From the NCBI RefSeq assembly GCF_030505195.1, contig NZ_CP129672.1, forward strand, positions 4,126,501 to 4,190,500: DNA of 64,000 bases, given 5' to 3'. Every line of letters starts with the position of its first letter. Positions within the stretch are counted from its first letter, which is position 1. This DNA comes from Comamonas testosteroni. GTDB lineage: Bacteria; Pseudomonadota; Gammaproteobacteria; Burkholderiales; Burkholderiaceae_C. The notes beneath the pieces were generated by a model. It did no database searches. It worked only from the letters and a program-made list of their open reading frames with translations, and was not told where the DNA came from. Position numbers and translations under genes: made by a program. Below, one piece after another: positions 17,433-27,075 of this stretch.

Positions 17433-19622
17433 ATGTCAGAAGCTGTCTTCTCCCTGCAAGCAGAGCCGCCATGGGTTGCACCGTCGCAGCCAGAGGAGGT
17501 TGCTGCCGCGCCACAGTCTGGGCGGATACGCAGAGGCCCGGGCCCCATGCTGCGCAGCATGGTGCTTGTTGCCATGATTGCCGTGCTGCTGGCTGGTGCT
17601 GGCGCTGCGGGCTGGGTGGCTTATTCCCTGCGCCGGGCGGTCATGGACGGAGCGCTGCCGGCGCAGACCAAAGCGTTGGAATACGCGGTTCGTTCGCTGG
17701 CCTTCAGAGTCGAGCAGCAGCAAAAACCCCTGCATAGTCTGTCCTCTGTGCTGGCGGGCCATATGCATGATTCCCAGGAGTCACTGGAGGCCATGCTCAA
17801 GCAGCCCACCTCCATGGCACAGCAGTATGAGCAACTTCAACTGGCTGATGGAAAAGGGCAGTTGCTGGTCAATTTGCATCAGGAGCAGGCGCTGGCCGCA
17901 GAACAGCTTGAAGAGCCGCTGCGTGAAGTGCTCAAGCGGTCATTGGCAGAGGGCAAGCCGATCACTCAAGCCTGGGTGCGTTCCGGTGATGCGGGCCTGC
18001 AGCTGGAGTTTCAGAATGTCGTGCCGGTGCGTGATCTGCAAGGCAAGCTGGAGGGCGTTCTTGGCGGCAGCTACCGGACGCCTTTGTCGGTGCTGTTTTC
18101 GCTGGAAGTTGCCTCTGCCGAAGCGGGTAGCCAGCTGCTGCTGATCGACCGTGACCTGCGTCCGCTGGCTCTCAGCAGCAAAGGGCAGTGGCAATTGCCC
18201 CCTGCCTTGGCCGATGCTGCGCTGCCTCGCGGGCTGGATCAAGCCTGGCTCAAGACGGCTCAGACCGGTGCGCTCAGTGAGCAGAGAAATAACCAGCTCT
18301 GGAGCGCCATGCCGCTGCCTTGGGCGCAATGGACTTTGCTGAAAGTCAGCAACGTTCAGGAATGGGTGCCGGGGGTCTCGGTCAAGATGATGGGCTGGCT
18401 GGCCACGGCCCTGCTGGCGCTGGCTGGACTGCTTGCAGCGGTGCTTTGCCTGATCGCCTATCCGCTGACGGCCTTGTTCCGCTCGGCAGAGCAGGCTTCT
18501 CGACGCGGGCTGATGCTGGAAGTGGACTTGGCCAGCCGCAGGGGCAACTGGTGGCATGGCCTGTCCGATCATGACTGGGGAGAGGCCCAGACCCTGCGCA
18601 CTGCATTGCAGGCCCTGGGCGGTGGATATGAGGCGCATGGCGAGCTTGAGCGTGATTTGCAGATGCAGTTGCAGACGTTGATGGACTATGCCCCCGTAGG
18701 TTTGATCGTGACGCATGGCTCAAAGGTGCAGCGTGTGGGCATGCAGGCCGCCAGAGTACTTGGCTATCAGCCTCAGGAGATGCAGGGCCTGGCTGTGCGT
18801 GATCTGTGTGCCAGCGATGCCGACTATGAGGATCTGATGGGGCGGGTTCGGCGGGCGCTGGATACTTATGGACAATTTGATAGCGAAGTCTGCTTGGTGC
18901 GCAAGGATGCAAGGCCGATATGGGTGCGCATTCACGGTCAGAGCATGCAGCGCATGCACAGGGCCTGGGAGCAGTCGGGCAAGGCGCAGGATGGTCAATA
19001 CCTGGTCTGGGAACTTGAGGATGTGACCACGCAGCGGCAGTTGCGCGAGCAATCGAGCTGGAAAGCCATGCACGATCCCTTGACCCGCCTGCCCAACCGA
19101 ACGGCCTTTGCTCTGCGGCTCAAGGAATGGCTGCGCGAATACACGACTCCCGACTATCTGGAGAGCTTGGGAGGCGCGAACGTGGTCGCCCGTTCGCAGA
19201 GCGAGCCCAAGGCGCATGGCATCGTGCTGTATGTAGACCTGGACCACTTCTCTCAGGTCAATCGCCAGGGCGGGCGTGAAGTGGGTGACGAGGTGCTCGC
19301 CCATATTGCGCGACTGATCGAGTCCACGGTGCGGCCCCATGGCTGGGTGGCCAGGGTTGGAGGCGATGAATTTGCCATTCTCATGGCCGGAATCAGCCGT
19401 GAGGAGGGAATGCGTCATGCACAACTGCTGTGCATGGCCATCCAGGACTGGGAGGGTTCCTACCAGGGGCAGCGCTATATGTTGAGTGCCAGCATCGGCA
19501 TGTTGCTGCTGGATGCCAGCTACCACACGGCGGCCAGCGCCTTCAAGGGGGCCGATATGGCCTGCTACGCCGCCAAGCGCAAAGGGCGCAACCGTGTGGA
19601 AGTGATGACTGCAGCGGTCTGA
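17433..19622 (+). CDS. Membrane-bound PAS-GGDEF diguanylate cyclase
   Basis: A 729-residue signalling protein. One membrane segment lies at about 40-65 and a second at about 318-345, enclosing a periplasmic sensor of roughly 250 residues. A PAS-like domain follows (MDYAPVGLIVTHGSKVQRVG... ARVLGYQPQEMQGL, about 405-530), then a GGDEF domain (DPLTRLPNRTAFALRL; VGGDEFAIL at 642-650). The catalytic GGDEF is intact, so it should make cyclic di-GMP. The inhibitory RxxD motif expected just before it reads RPHG, so product inhibition may be absent. ATG 17433 was preferred to a TTG twelve codons earlier. Confidence 0.9.
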   Translation: MSEAVFSLQAEPPWVAPSQPEEVAAAPQSGRIRRGPGPMLRSMVLVAMIAVLLAGAGAAGWVAYSLRRAVMDGALPAQTKALEYAVRSLAFRVEQQQKPLHSLSSVLAGHMHDSQESLEAMLKQPTSMAQQYEQLQLADGKGQLLVNLHQEQALAAEQLEEPLREVLKRSLAEGKPITQAWVRSGDAGLQLEFQNVVPVRDLQGKLEGVLGGSYRTPLSVLFSLEVASAEAGSQLLLIDRDLRPLALSSKGQWQLPPALADAALPRGLDQAWLKTAQTGALSEQRNNQLWSAMPLPWAQWTLLKVSNVQEWVPGVSVKMMGWLATALLALAGLLAAVLCLIAYPLTALFRSAEQASRRGLMLEVDLASRRGNWWHGLSDHDWGEAQTLRTALQALGGGYEAHGELERDLQMQLQTLMDYAPVGLIVTHGSKVQRVGMQAARVLGYQPQEMQGLAVRDLCASDADYEDLMGRVRRALDTYGQFDSEVCLVRKDARPIWVRIHGQSMQRMHRAWEQSGKAQDGQYLVWELEDVTTQRQLREQSSWKAMHDPLTRLPNRTAFALRLKEWLREYTTPDYLESLGGANVVARSQSEPKAHGIVLYVDLDHFSQVNRQGGREVGDEVLAHIARLIESTVRPHGWVARVGGDEFAILMAGISREEGMRHAQLLCMAIQDWEGSYQGQRYMLSASIGMLLLDASYHTAASAFKGADMACYAAKRKGRNRVEVMTAAV

Positions 19623-19778
19623 GTCGGATTGCGCATGCTGAATTCAAGGCAGATATGACAGCCTAGAGGGCAATCCCTTGGCTGCTCAAAGGGGCTGACT
19701 GAGTTACGCTCTGCGGCTGCTTTGTATACAAAAATGGATGAGGCTGGCCGTGCCACAGCGCCCGGATGGCCATGACCT

Positions 19779-20711
19779 ATGCGTGACCAGACCTTGTTCG
19801 ACAAGATAGATTTGCACCTGATCAGGGTGCTGCACACGGTGCTGACGGAGCGTAGCGTCTCCAAGGCGGCGCTGCGGCTGGGCATGCACCAGCCAGCAGT
19901 GTCTGCTGCGCTGCGGCGTCTGCGCGAGCTCGCTGGCGACCCTTTGCTGGTGCGTTCTGGGGCACAGATGCAGCCTACCGATGTGGGGCTGCGCATGGTG
20001 CAACCCTCGGCGGACATTCTGCGTGCGGCCGAGGGGCTGTTCAGCGATGCGCGGCAGTTTGACCCGCGCACCTCGACTCGTACTTTCCGCATTGCGGCCA
20101 GCGACTATCTGGATCCCCAGTTTCTGCCGCGGCTGATGTCGGCCATGAAGGCCCAGGCCCCGCATTGTCCGGTGGACTTCCTGCCGCTGAGCGCCGAGGC
20201 GCATTACGAGGGACAACTGGCCGACGGCGAGATCGACGTCGTCATCGGCAACTGGCCGCAACCACCGGAAGGCCTGCACATGGCCAAGCTGTTCGAGGAC
20301 GAGGTGGTCTGTCTGGTCAGTCCCAAGCATCCGGCAGTGCGCAGGGGCTGGGACGTGCAGCAATGGCTGCAGGCTGAGCACATTGCACCAACCCCGGCCT
20401 ATCCCGGTTCCCTGGGCGTGATAGACGAGCAGTTGGCAGGCATGGGCTTGAGCCGCCAGGTGGTGGCACGCTGCGCGCATTTCAGTCTGATTCCCGACAT
20501 GGTGGCATCAAGCTTGCTTGTCATGACCTCGGGCAGATTGTTCTGTGAGCGTTTCAGCGAACGTCTGTCCCTGGCCATACTGCCTTGCCCTGTGGAATTC
20601 CCTCCGCTGGTCTATTACCAGCTCTGGCATGCGCGTTCGCATGCCGGAGCCGCCACACGCTGGCTGCGAGAGGTGGTTCGCAATGTTGCACTAACGCTGC
20701 GAAATCAATAG
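19779..20711 (+). CDS. LysR-family transcriptional regulator
   Basis: A 310-residue LysR-type regulator: N-terminal winged helix (LHLIRVLHTVLTERSVSKAALRLGMHQPAVSAALRRLREL) and a two-lobed effector domain (TFRIAASDYLDPQFLPRLM, then DGEIDVVIGN, VVCLVSPKHPA). The N-terminus and effector start resemble the NodD/LinR-like subgroup. It precedes the nucleoside ABC transporter on the same strand by 76 bp and could control it, although LysR genes more often face their targets. The effector is unknown. Confidence 0.88.
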   Translation: MRDQTLFDKIDLHLIRVLHTVLTERSVSKAALRLGMHQPAVSAALRRLRELAGDPLLVRSGAQMQPTDVGLRMVQPSADILRAAEGLFSDARQFDPRTSTRTFRIAASDYLDPQFLPRLMSAMKAQAPHCPVDFLPLSAEAHYEGQLADGEIDVVIGNWPQPPEGLHMAKLFEDEVVCLVSPKHPAVRRGWDVQQWLQAEHIAPTPAYPGSLGVIDEQLAGMGLSRQVVARCAHFSLIPDMVASSLLVMTSGRLFCERFSERLSLAILPCPVEFPPLVYYQLWHARSHAGAATRWLREVVRNVALTLRNQ

Positions 20712-20787
20712 CTTGTATCGTATTCCTGTTCAGCGCATAGAGCCTGTTTGAGTCAATTTGTTATTTGAATTGAGAGACAATCCAGCG

Positions 20788-22347
20788 ATGAATCCCCCCC
20801 CGACACATTCCCCATCTGCGAGTGCGCCTGCGCGTTTGCAGCTGGAGGGTATTACCAAGCGGTACCCGGCTGTAGTTGCAAACAGCAAGGTATCGCTGAA
20901 AGTTAAGCCCGGCGAGATCCACGCCATTTTGGGCGAAAACGGCGCTGGCAAGTCCACGCTGATGAAGATCATCTACGGTGCGGTCAAGCCTGACGAGGGA
21001 GCCATCCTGGTCGACGGCAAGCCGGTGCAGATCCGCAATCCGCAGGAAGCCCGGGCACTGGGCATTGCCATGGTGTTCCAGCATTTCAGCCTGTTCGACA
21101 CGCTGACCGTGGCCGAGAACGTCTGGCTGGGCCTGGACAAGAGCATTGCACTGGCCAAGGTGATCGAGAACATTCAGGCCACGGCTCGCGATTACGGGCT
21201 GGAGGTGGACCCGCATCGCCCCGTGCACACGCTTTCCGTCGGCGAAATGCAGCGTGTGGAAATCATCCGTGCCCTGCTGACCAATCCCCGGGTGCTGATT
21301 CTGGACGAACCCACCTCGGTGCTCACGCCCCAGGCGGTGGAGATGCTGTTTGTGGTGCTGCGCCGCCTGGCCGCAGAAGGCTGCTCCATCCTCTATATCA
21401 GCCACAAGCTGCATGAAATCCGCTCGCTGTGCACGGCCTGTACGGTGCTGCGCGGCGGCGTGGTGACGGGGGAGTGCAACCCGGCCAACGAGACCAATGC
21501 TTCGCTGTCGCGCATGATGATCGGCTCGGAGCCGCCGCAGCTGGAGCACCGCACGGCGAATACCGGCGATACCGTGCTGCGTGTGCAGGGGCTGTCGCTC
21601 AGAAGCCAGGATCCTTTTGGTGTCGATCTGCAGAGCATTGCGCTGCAGGTGCGTGCGGGCGAAGTCGTCGGTATTGCAGGCGTCTCCGGCAACGGTCAGA
21701 AAGAGCTGATGTATGCGCTGTCCGGCGAGGACACACGCGCCGAAGCAGAGGCCGTGCAGTTGCTGGGCAAGGGCGTGGGACGCATGGGGCCGAGCCGGCG
21801 CCGTGGCATGGGCCTGCATTTCGTGCCTGAAGAGCGCCTGGGGCGCGGGGCCGTGCCCAGCATGGGCCTGGCCCACAACCTGTTGCTGACGCGCAAGACC
21901 GCGCTCGGCAAGGGCGGCTGGATTCGCATGGCGGCACTGCAGGCGCAGGCGCGGGACATCATCGGCCGCTTCAACGTCAAAGCCGGCGGCCCGAACTCGG
22001 CTGCGCAGTCGCTGTCGGGCGGCAATCTGCAGAAGTTCATCGTGGGCCGCGAAATTGATGCCAAGCCGCGTCTGCTCATCATCTCTCAGCCCACCTGGGG
22101 GGTGGATGTGGGGGCTGCGGCGCAGATTCGGGGTGAGATTCTCAAGCTGCGCGACCAGGGTTGCGCCGTGCTGGTGGTCAGTGAGGAGTTGGACGAGTTG
22201 TTTGAGATTTGTGACCGCCTGCATGTGGTGGCCAAGGGCCGCCTGAGCCCCTCGGTTGATAGAGTAGCTGCCACTGTGCAGCAGATTGGTGAATGGATGA
22301 GCGGCCTGTGGGATGCGGCGGCGGCGCAGGGAGGTGCCCATGCTTAA
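20788..22347 (+). CDS. Nucleoside/purine ABC transporter, double ATP-binding protein
   Basis: A 519-residue duplicated ATPase of the type that powers BMP-dependent nucleoside import (YufO/NupO-like). The first half has Walker A GENGAGKST, signature LSVGEMQRVEI and Walker B VLILDEPTSVLT; the second has a degenerate Walker A (GVSGNGQKEL) and the signature LSGGNLQKFIVGRE with LLIISQPTWGVDVG. The asymmetric halves are normal for this family. ATG 20788 starts the natural N-terminus; an upstream TTG is unlikely. The stop overlaps the next gene's start by eight bases. Confidence 0.93.
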   Translation: MNPPPTHSPSASAPARLQLEGITKRYPAVVANSKVSLKVKPGEIHAILGENGAGKSTLMKIIYGAVKPDEGAILVDGKPVQIRNPQEARALGIAMVFQHFSLFDTLTVAENVWLGLDKSIALAKVIENIQATARDYGLEVDPHRPVHTLSVGEMQRVEIIRALLTNPRVLILDEPTSVLTPQAVEMLFVVLRRLAAEGCSILYISHKLHEIRSLCTACTVLRGGVVTGECNPANETNASLSRMMIGSEPPQLEHRTANTGDTVLRVQGLSLRSQDPFGVDLQSIALQVRAGEVVGIAGVSGNGQKELMYALSGEDTRAEAEAVQLLGKGVGRMGPSRRRGMGLHFVPEERLGRGAVPSMGLAHNLLLTRKTALGKGGWIRMAALQAQARDIIGRFNVKAGGPNSAAQSLSGGNLQKFIVGREIDAKPRLLIISQPTWGVDVGAAAQIRGEILKLRDQGCAVLVVSEELDELFEICDRLHVVAKGRLSPSVDRVAATVQQIGEWMSGLWDAAAAQGGAHA

Positions 22348-23434
22348 GCTGGAACAACGTCCCCAGGCGTCCAAGTTCTGGACCTATGGCTCGCCAATTC
22401 TGGCGTTGCTGATCACCGTGCTGGTAGGGGTCTGCCTGTTCGCCCTGCTGGGCAAGGATCCGGTCAAGGGCTTGCAGGCCTTTTTCTGGGAACCCATCAG
22501 ATCGGGCTACGCCCTGGGCGAGCTGGCTGTCAAGGCCACGCCGTTGCTGCTGATTGCGCTGGGGCTGGCCGTGTGCTTTCGCTCCAATGTCTGGAATATC
22601 GGTGCCGAAGGCCAGTTCGTCATCGGGGCGGTGGCTGCAGGAGGCATGGCCTTGCTGGCAGACAAGACCACAGGGCCCTGGATCGTGCCGGCCATCCTGA
22701 TCGCCGGCATGCTGGGCGGCATGCTCTGGGCGGGCATCGTGGCCTTGCTGCGCGACCGCTTCAACGCCAACGAAATTCTGGTCAGCCTGATGCTGGTCTA
22801 TGTGGGCACGCTGGTGCTGGGCTATCTGGTCTATGGTCCCTGGAAGGACCCCATGGGATACAACTTCCCGCAGACCAAGAGCTTTGAGCGTGTTACCCAG
22901 ATTCCTCGGCTGGTGCAGGGCATGCGCATGAATATCGGCGTCATCATCTCGTTGGTGGGAGCCGGTCTGCTGTGGGCATTTCTGTTTCGCACGCGTGCGG
23001 GTTTCGCCTTGCAAGTCGGTGGCCTGGCGCCGTCGGCGGCACGCTATGCCGGCTTTTCCTCGCGCAAGGCGCTGTGGACGGCGCTGCTGATCTCCGGCGC
23101 CACAGCCGGTCTGGCGGGAGCGCTGGAAGTCGCTGGCCCTCTGGGTCAGCTCACGCCCTATGTGCCCGCCGGCTACGGCTTTGCGGCCATCATCGTGGCC
23201 TTTGTGGGGCGCCTGCATCCTGTGGGCATGATTTTCTCAGCCATTCTCATGAGCATGTTTTATATCGGTGGCGAGCTGGCGCAGTCGCGTCTGGGCCTGC
23301 CCAAGGCGCTGACCGGCGTCTTCCAGGGTCTGTTGTTGTTCGCGCTGCTGGCCTGCGACACGCTGGTGGCCTATCGCATCCGCTGGGTGGCGAAAAAAGC
23401 CGGCAGCGCCATTTCTGCAGTGAAGGGAGCCTGA
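22340..23434 (+). CDS. Nucleoside/purine ABC transporter permease 1
   Basis: A 364-residue permease with about nine hydrophobic segments (for example ALLITVLVGVCLFALLG and IVPAILIAGMLGGMLWAGIVALL). The motif FRSNVWNIGAEGQFVIGAVAA is typical of the BMP-associated permeases. ATG 22340 follows GGGAGG and overlaps the ATPase gene. It forms the membrane pore with the following permease. Confidence 0.92.
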   Translation: MLKLEQRPQASKFWTYGSPILALLITVLVGVCLFALLGKDPVKGLQAFFWEPIRSGYALGELAVKATPLLLIALGLAVCFRSNVWNIGAEGQFVIGAVAAGGMALLADKTTGPWIVPAILIAGMLGGMLWAGIVALLRDRFNANEILVSLMLVYVGTLVLGYLVYGPWKDPMGYNFPQTKSFERVTQIPRLVQGMRMNIGVIISLVGAGLLWAFLFRTRAGFALQVGGLAPSAARYAGFSSRKALWTALLISGATAGLAGALEVAGPLGQLTPYVPAGYGFAAIIVAFVGRLHPVGMIFSAILMSMFYIGGELAQSRLGLPKALTGVFQGLLLFALLACDTLVAYRIRWVAKKAGSAISAVKGA

Positions 23435-23437
23435 TCC

Positions 23438-24358
23438 ATGGAATCCTATGCACTGCTGCTGGGCTCCACCCTCAGCGCTGGCACCGTTCTGGCGCTGGCG
23501 GCCCTGGGCCTGCTGATCAATGAAAAATCGGGCATCGTCAATCTCGGTGCCGAGGGCATGATGCTCTGCGCCGCCATTGCGGGTTTTGCCGCTACCGTGC
23601 ACACCGGCAATACCTGGATGGGCTTTGGCGCGGGCATGCTGGCAGGGGCCTTGCTCGCCGCCATCTTCGGGGGACTGGTGATCTGGTTCAACACCAACCA
23701 GTACGCAACCGGTCTTGCGCTTTCGCTGTTCGGCGCGGGCTTCTCGGCTTTCGTGGGCCTGGGCTATGTGCAGGCCAAGCTGCCAGAGCTGCCCAAGTAT
23801 TCCATCCCGGGCCTGGCAGATCTGCCGCTCGTGGGCCCGGCCTTGTTCACGCTGCACCCGCTGGTTTACGGCGCCATCGTGCTGGCCGCCTTGATGGTCT
23901 GGTTTCTGTACCGCACGCGTGCGGGCCTGGTGCTGCGCTCGGTCGGCGAGTCGCCTTCGTCAGCCCATGCCCTGGGCTACCCCGTGCGCCGCATCCGTCT
24001 GATGGCCGTGATGTTTGGCGGTGCCATGTGCGGTCTGGCGGGGGCCTTCATCTCGGTGGTCTACACGCCGCTGTGGGTGGAGAACATGGTTTCGGGTCGA
24101 GGCTGGATCGCTCTGGCGCTGACGACTTTCGCGACCTGGCGGCCGGCCCGTGTTCTGCTGGGCGCCTATCTGTTTGGCGGCGTGACCATGTTGCAGTTCC
24201 ATCTGCAGGCCACCGGGGTTCAGGTGCCCAGCCAGATTCTGTCCATGCTGCCGTACCTGGCCACCATCGTGGTGCTGGTGCTGATCTCGCGGAATCCGAC
24301 CTGGATTCGAGCCAATATGCCGGCTTCCCTGGGAAAACCCTTCTACCCTGGAGCGTGA
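23438..24358 (+). CDS. Nucleoside/purine ABC transporter permease 2
   Basis: A 306-residue permease with about eight to nine membrane segments and the family motif LLINEKSGIVNLGAEGMMLCAAIAGF. It starts three bases after the first permease stops and is followed by the substrate-binding lipoprotein gene after 52 bp. Together with the ATPase and permease 1 it makes a complete importer. Confidence 0.92.
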   Translation: MESYALLLGSTLSAGTVLALAALGLLINEKSGIVNLGAEGMMLCAAIAGFAATVHTGNTWMGFGAGMLAGALLAAIFGGLVIWFNTNQYATGLALSLFGAGFSAFVGLGYVQAKLPELPKYSIPGLADLPLVGPALFTLHPLVYGAIVLAALMVWFLYRTRAGLVLRSVGESPSSAHALGYPVRRIRLMAVMFGGAMCGLAGAFISVVYTPLWVENMVSGRGWIALALTTFATWRPARVLLGAYLFGGVTMLQFHLQATGVQVPSQILSMLPYLATIVVLVLISRNPTWIRANMPASLGKPFYPGA

Positions 24359-24410
24359 TGCCCAAATGTGGTGCAATCCGTTTTTCAAAAATAATGAGAG
24401 GACAACTTCA

Positions 24411-25556
24411 ATGACAACTCTGGGCAAACGCGCTCTGATCAAGATGATCGGCCTGTCGGCTGTTTCCATGGCTGTGCTGACTGCTTGCGGCAAGAAGGAA
24501 GAAGCACCTGTAGCTCCTGCCGCCGCGCCTGCGGCAGCTCCTGCTGCCGACAAGCTCAAGATCGGCTTCATGTATGTGAGCCCCATCGGCGACGGCGGCT
24601 GGACCTACCAGCACGAGCTGGGCCGCAAGGCCATCCAGGAGAAGTTCGGCGACAAGATCGAGACTTCCATGGTCGAGAGCGTGCCAGAGTCTGCAGACGC
24701 CGAGCGCGTGATGCGCGACATGATCGGTCAGGGCAACAAGCTGGTCTTCGCCACCAGCTTCGGCTATCAGGACTTTGTGCAAAAGGTCGCCGCTGACGTC
24801 AAGGATGTGAAGTTCGAGCACGCCACCGGCTACAAGACGGCCGACAACGCAGCCGTGTACGACACCAAGACCTTTGAAGGTGCTTATCTGGCCGGCATCG
24901 TGGCGGGTGCCATGACCAAGACCAAGACCGTGGGCGTGGTGGCTTCGGTGCCAATCCCCGAAGTGGTGCGCAACATCAACAGCTTTGTGCTGGGCGCTCA
25001 GAGCATCGACCCCTCCATCAAGGCCAAGGTGGTCTGGGTGAACGAGTGGTTTGCTCCTCCCAAGGAATCCGAAGCCGCCAACAGCCTGATCAACGGCGGC
25101 GTGGATGTGATGTACCAGAACACCAACTCTCCCGCCGTGCTGAAGACGGCTGAAGAGCGCGGCGCTCGTGCCTTCGGCAAGGATGGCGACATGAGCGGCT
25201 TTGCGCCCAAGGCGCATCTGGGCTCGGCCGTGATCGACTGGACCCCTTACTACAGCAAGGTGGTGGAGGACACGCTGGCCGGCAAGTGGCAGACCGGCAA
25301 CTTCTGGTGGGGTGTGAAGGAAGGCGCCATCGATCTGAAGAAGATCGCTGATGACGTACCCCAGGAAATCAAGGACAAGGTTGAGAAGGCTCGCGCCGGC
25401 CTGAAGGACGGCTCCTTTGCCGTCTGGACAGGTCCCATCAAGGACAACACCGGCAAGGAATTGCTGGAAGCGGGCAAGGTGGCGGATGACGCCTGGCTGC
25501 GCAGCATCAACTTCTATGTGAACGGTATCGAGGGCAAGGTGCCCGGTGCCAAATAA
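24411..25556 (+). CDS. BMP-family substrate-binding lipoprotein (first copy)
   Basis: A 381-residue periplasmic binding lipoprotein. The signal ends in the lipobox LTAC (followed by GKKEE and an Ala/Pro-rich linker), and the BMP/PnrA domain begins KIGFMYVSPIGDGGWTYQHELGRKAI with ESVPESADAERVMRDM. ATG 24411 has AGAGGA upstream. Family members bind purine nucleosides, and some bind nucleobases. It supplies ligand to the ABC transporter encoded just upstream. A second, very similar protein follows at 25751. Confidence 0.92.
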   Translation: MTTLGKRALIKMIGLSAVSMAVLTACGKKEEAPVAPAAAPAAAPAADKLKIGFMYVSPIGDGGWTYQHELGRKAIQEKFGDKIETSMVESVPESADAERVMRDMIGQGNKLVFATSFGYQDFVQKVAADVKDVKFEHATGYKTADNAAVYDTKTFEGAYLAGIVAGAMTKTKTVGVVASVPIPEVVRNINSFVLGAQSIDPSIKAKVVWVNEWFAPPKESEAANSLINGGVDVMYQNTNSPAVLKTAEERGARAFGKDGDMSGFAPKAHLGSAVIDWTPYYSKVVEDTLAGKWQTGNFWWGVKEGAIDLKKIADDVPQEIKDKVEKARAGLKDGSFAVWTGPIKDNTGKELLEAGKVADDAWLRSINFYVNGIEGKVPGAK

Positions 25557-25591
25557 GCACTGTTTGCGGGGCGCCTGACCAGCGTCCGATC

Positions 25592-25617
25592 AAAGGCCCC
25601 GAGGGGCCTTTCTTTTT
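25592..25617 (+). terminator. Rho-independent terminator between the two BMP genes
   Basis: AAAGGCCCC-GA-GGGGCCTTT followed by CTTTTT. It would end or attenuate the transporter operon transcript before the second binding-protein gene. Confidence 0.9.
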
Positions 25618-25750
25618 GCGCTGTCGTTTTCAGGATACCTCTCTGCAATTTGGCGCAGTTTATGCATATATTGCCCAAGGTGTAACCGGTATCCATGGGA
25701 TTGCGCTCCTATCGGTTTCAAACCTCACTCTTTGTTCCAAGGAAAACTTA

Positions 25751-26908
25751 ATGACTGATTTGCACAAGCGTTCATTGATCAAGGTCGCCGCACTGACGGC
25801 TATTGCCTCGGCCGCTCTCGTGGGCTGCGGCAAGAAGGAAGAAGCAGCTGCGCCGGCAGCAGCCCCCGCTGCTGCTCCTGCCGCCGCTGCTCCGGAGCCC
25901 CTGAAGATTGCTTTTGCTTATGTCGGCCCGGTGGGCGACGGTGGCTGGTCCTTTGCCCACGACCAGGCCCGCAAAGCCCTGGAAAAAGAGTTCGGTGACA
26001 AGATCAAGACCAGCTATGTGGAGAGCGTGCCCGAAGGCGCCGATGCCGAGCGCGTGCTGCGCGACATGGCTTCGCAGGGCAACAAGCTGGTGTTCGGCAC
26101 CACCTTCGGCTATATGGACGTGATCCAGAAACTGGCCCCCGAATTCGCCGACGTGAAGTGGGAGCACGCCACCGGCTACAAGACCGCTGCCAATGTCAGC
26201 ACCTATGACAGCCGCACTTATGAAGGTGCCTATCTGGCCGGCATCATTGCCGGCGGCATGACCAAGTCCAACACCCTGGGCGTGGTGGGCTCTGTGCCGA
26301 TTCCCGAAGTGATTCGCAATATCAACAGCTTCACCCTGGGCGCCCAGTCCGTGAATCCCAAGATCAAGACCAAGGTGGTCTGGGTCAACGAATGGTTCAG
26401 CCCTCCCAAGGAGACTGAAGCTGCGACCAGCCTGATCAATGGCGGCGCCGACATCCTGTTCCAGAACACCGATTCGCCTGCGGTGCTGAAGACGGCCGAG
26501 GAAAAGGGCAAGCGTGCCTTCGGCTGGGATTCGGACATGACGGCCTACGGTCCCAAGGCTCACCTGGGCTCATCCATCATCAACTGGGCGCCTTACTACA
26601 TCGATTCCACCCGCAGCGCGCTGGAAGGAAAGTGGAGCAGCCGTCAGACCTGGTGGGGCGTCAAGGAGGGCGTGATCGACATCGTGTCACTGGCTGACGA
26701 CATTCCTGCAGATCTCAAGGCAAAGGTTGAGGACGTGAAAAAGGGACTGAAGGAAGGTACATTCACCATCTGGAAGGGCCCTATCACCGGCCAGGACGGC
26801 AAGGAGCTGATCGCTGCCGACAAGGTTGCCGATGACGGCTTCCTCAGAGGCATCAATTTCTACGTCAAGGGCGTGGAAGGCAAAGTGCCAGGTGGCGACG
26901 CCAAGTAA
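25751..26908 (+). CDS. BMP-family substrate-binding lipoprotein (second copy)
   Basis: A 385-residue paralogue of the preceding protein with the same plan: lipobox LVGC followed by GKKEEAAAP, Ala/Pro linker, and the domain opening KIAFAYVGPVGDGGWSFAHDQARKAL with YVESVPEGADAERVLRDMA. ATG 25751 has AAGGAAAA upstream. Many stretches match the first copy (for example EVIRNINSF against EVVRNINSF). It lies behind a terminator and in a 190-bp gap, so it may have its own promoter and a different ligand preference. Confidence 0.92.
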   Translation: MTDLHKRSLIKVAALTAIASAALVGCGKKEEAAAPAAAPAAAPAAAAPEPLKIAFAYVGPVGDGGWSFAHDQARKALEKEFGDKIKTSYVESVPEGADAERVLRDMASQGNKLVFGTTFGYMDVIQKLAPEFADVKWEHATGYKTAANVSTYDSRTYEGAYLAGIIAGGMTKSNTLGVVGSVPIPEVIRNINSFTLGAQSVNPKIKTKVVWVNEWFSPPKETEAATSLINGGADILFQNTDSPAVLKTAEEKGKRAFGWDSDMTAYGPKAHLGSSIINWAPYYIDSTRSALEGKWSSRQTWWGVKEGVIDIVSLADDIPADLKAKVEDVKKGLKEGTFTIWKGPITGQDGKELIAADKVADDGFLRGINFYVKGVEGKVPGGDAK

Positions 26909-27014
26909 GCACTGCTGCTCGGGCATTGCGCCGCCTCGCCGCATCGGTTGCGGCCTGTGGCGCATGTCTTCAAGGCAGACCCCGGGGTTTGCCGGGTAGT
27001 GTTGGCTGTTAGCA

Positions 27015-27067
27015 GTCGTGAAGACACGACTTGCAGCGACAGGGCCGCCGTTGAGCGGCCCTTTGTA
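27015..27067 (+). terminator. Double hairpin, probable terminator
   Basis: GTCGTG-AAGA-CACGAC (27015-27030) is followed by AGGGCCGC-CGTTGA-GCGGCCCT (27041-27062) and TTGTATTT. The second hairpin looks like a rho-independent terminator after the second BMP gene. The next gene starts only about ten bases later. Confidence 0.7.
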
Positions 27068-27075
27068 TTTCGATA

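Noticed and set aside
20761-22374. A 537-codon open frame antisense to the ABC ATPase gene
   Set aside because: His/Gln/Arg-rich shadow of a conserved gene with no recognisable domain.
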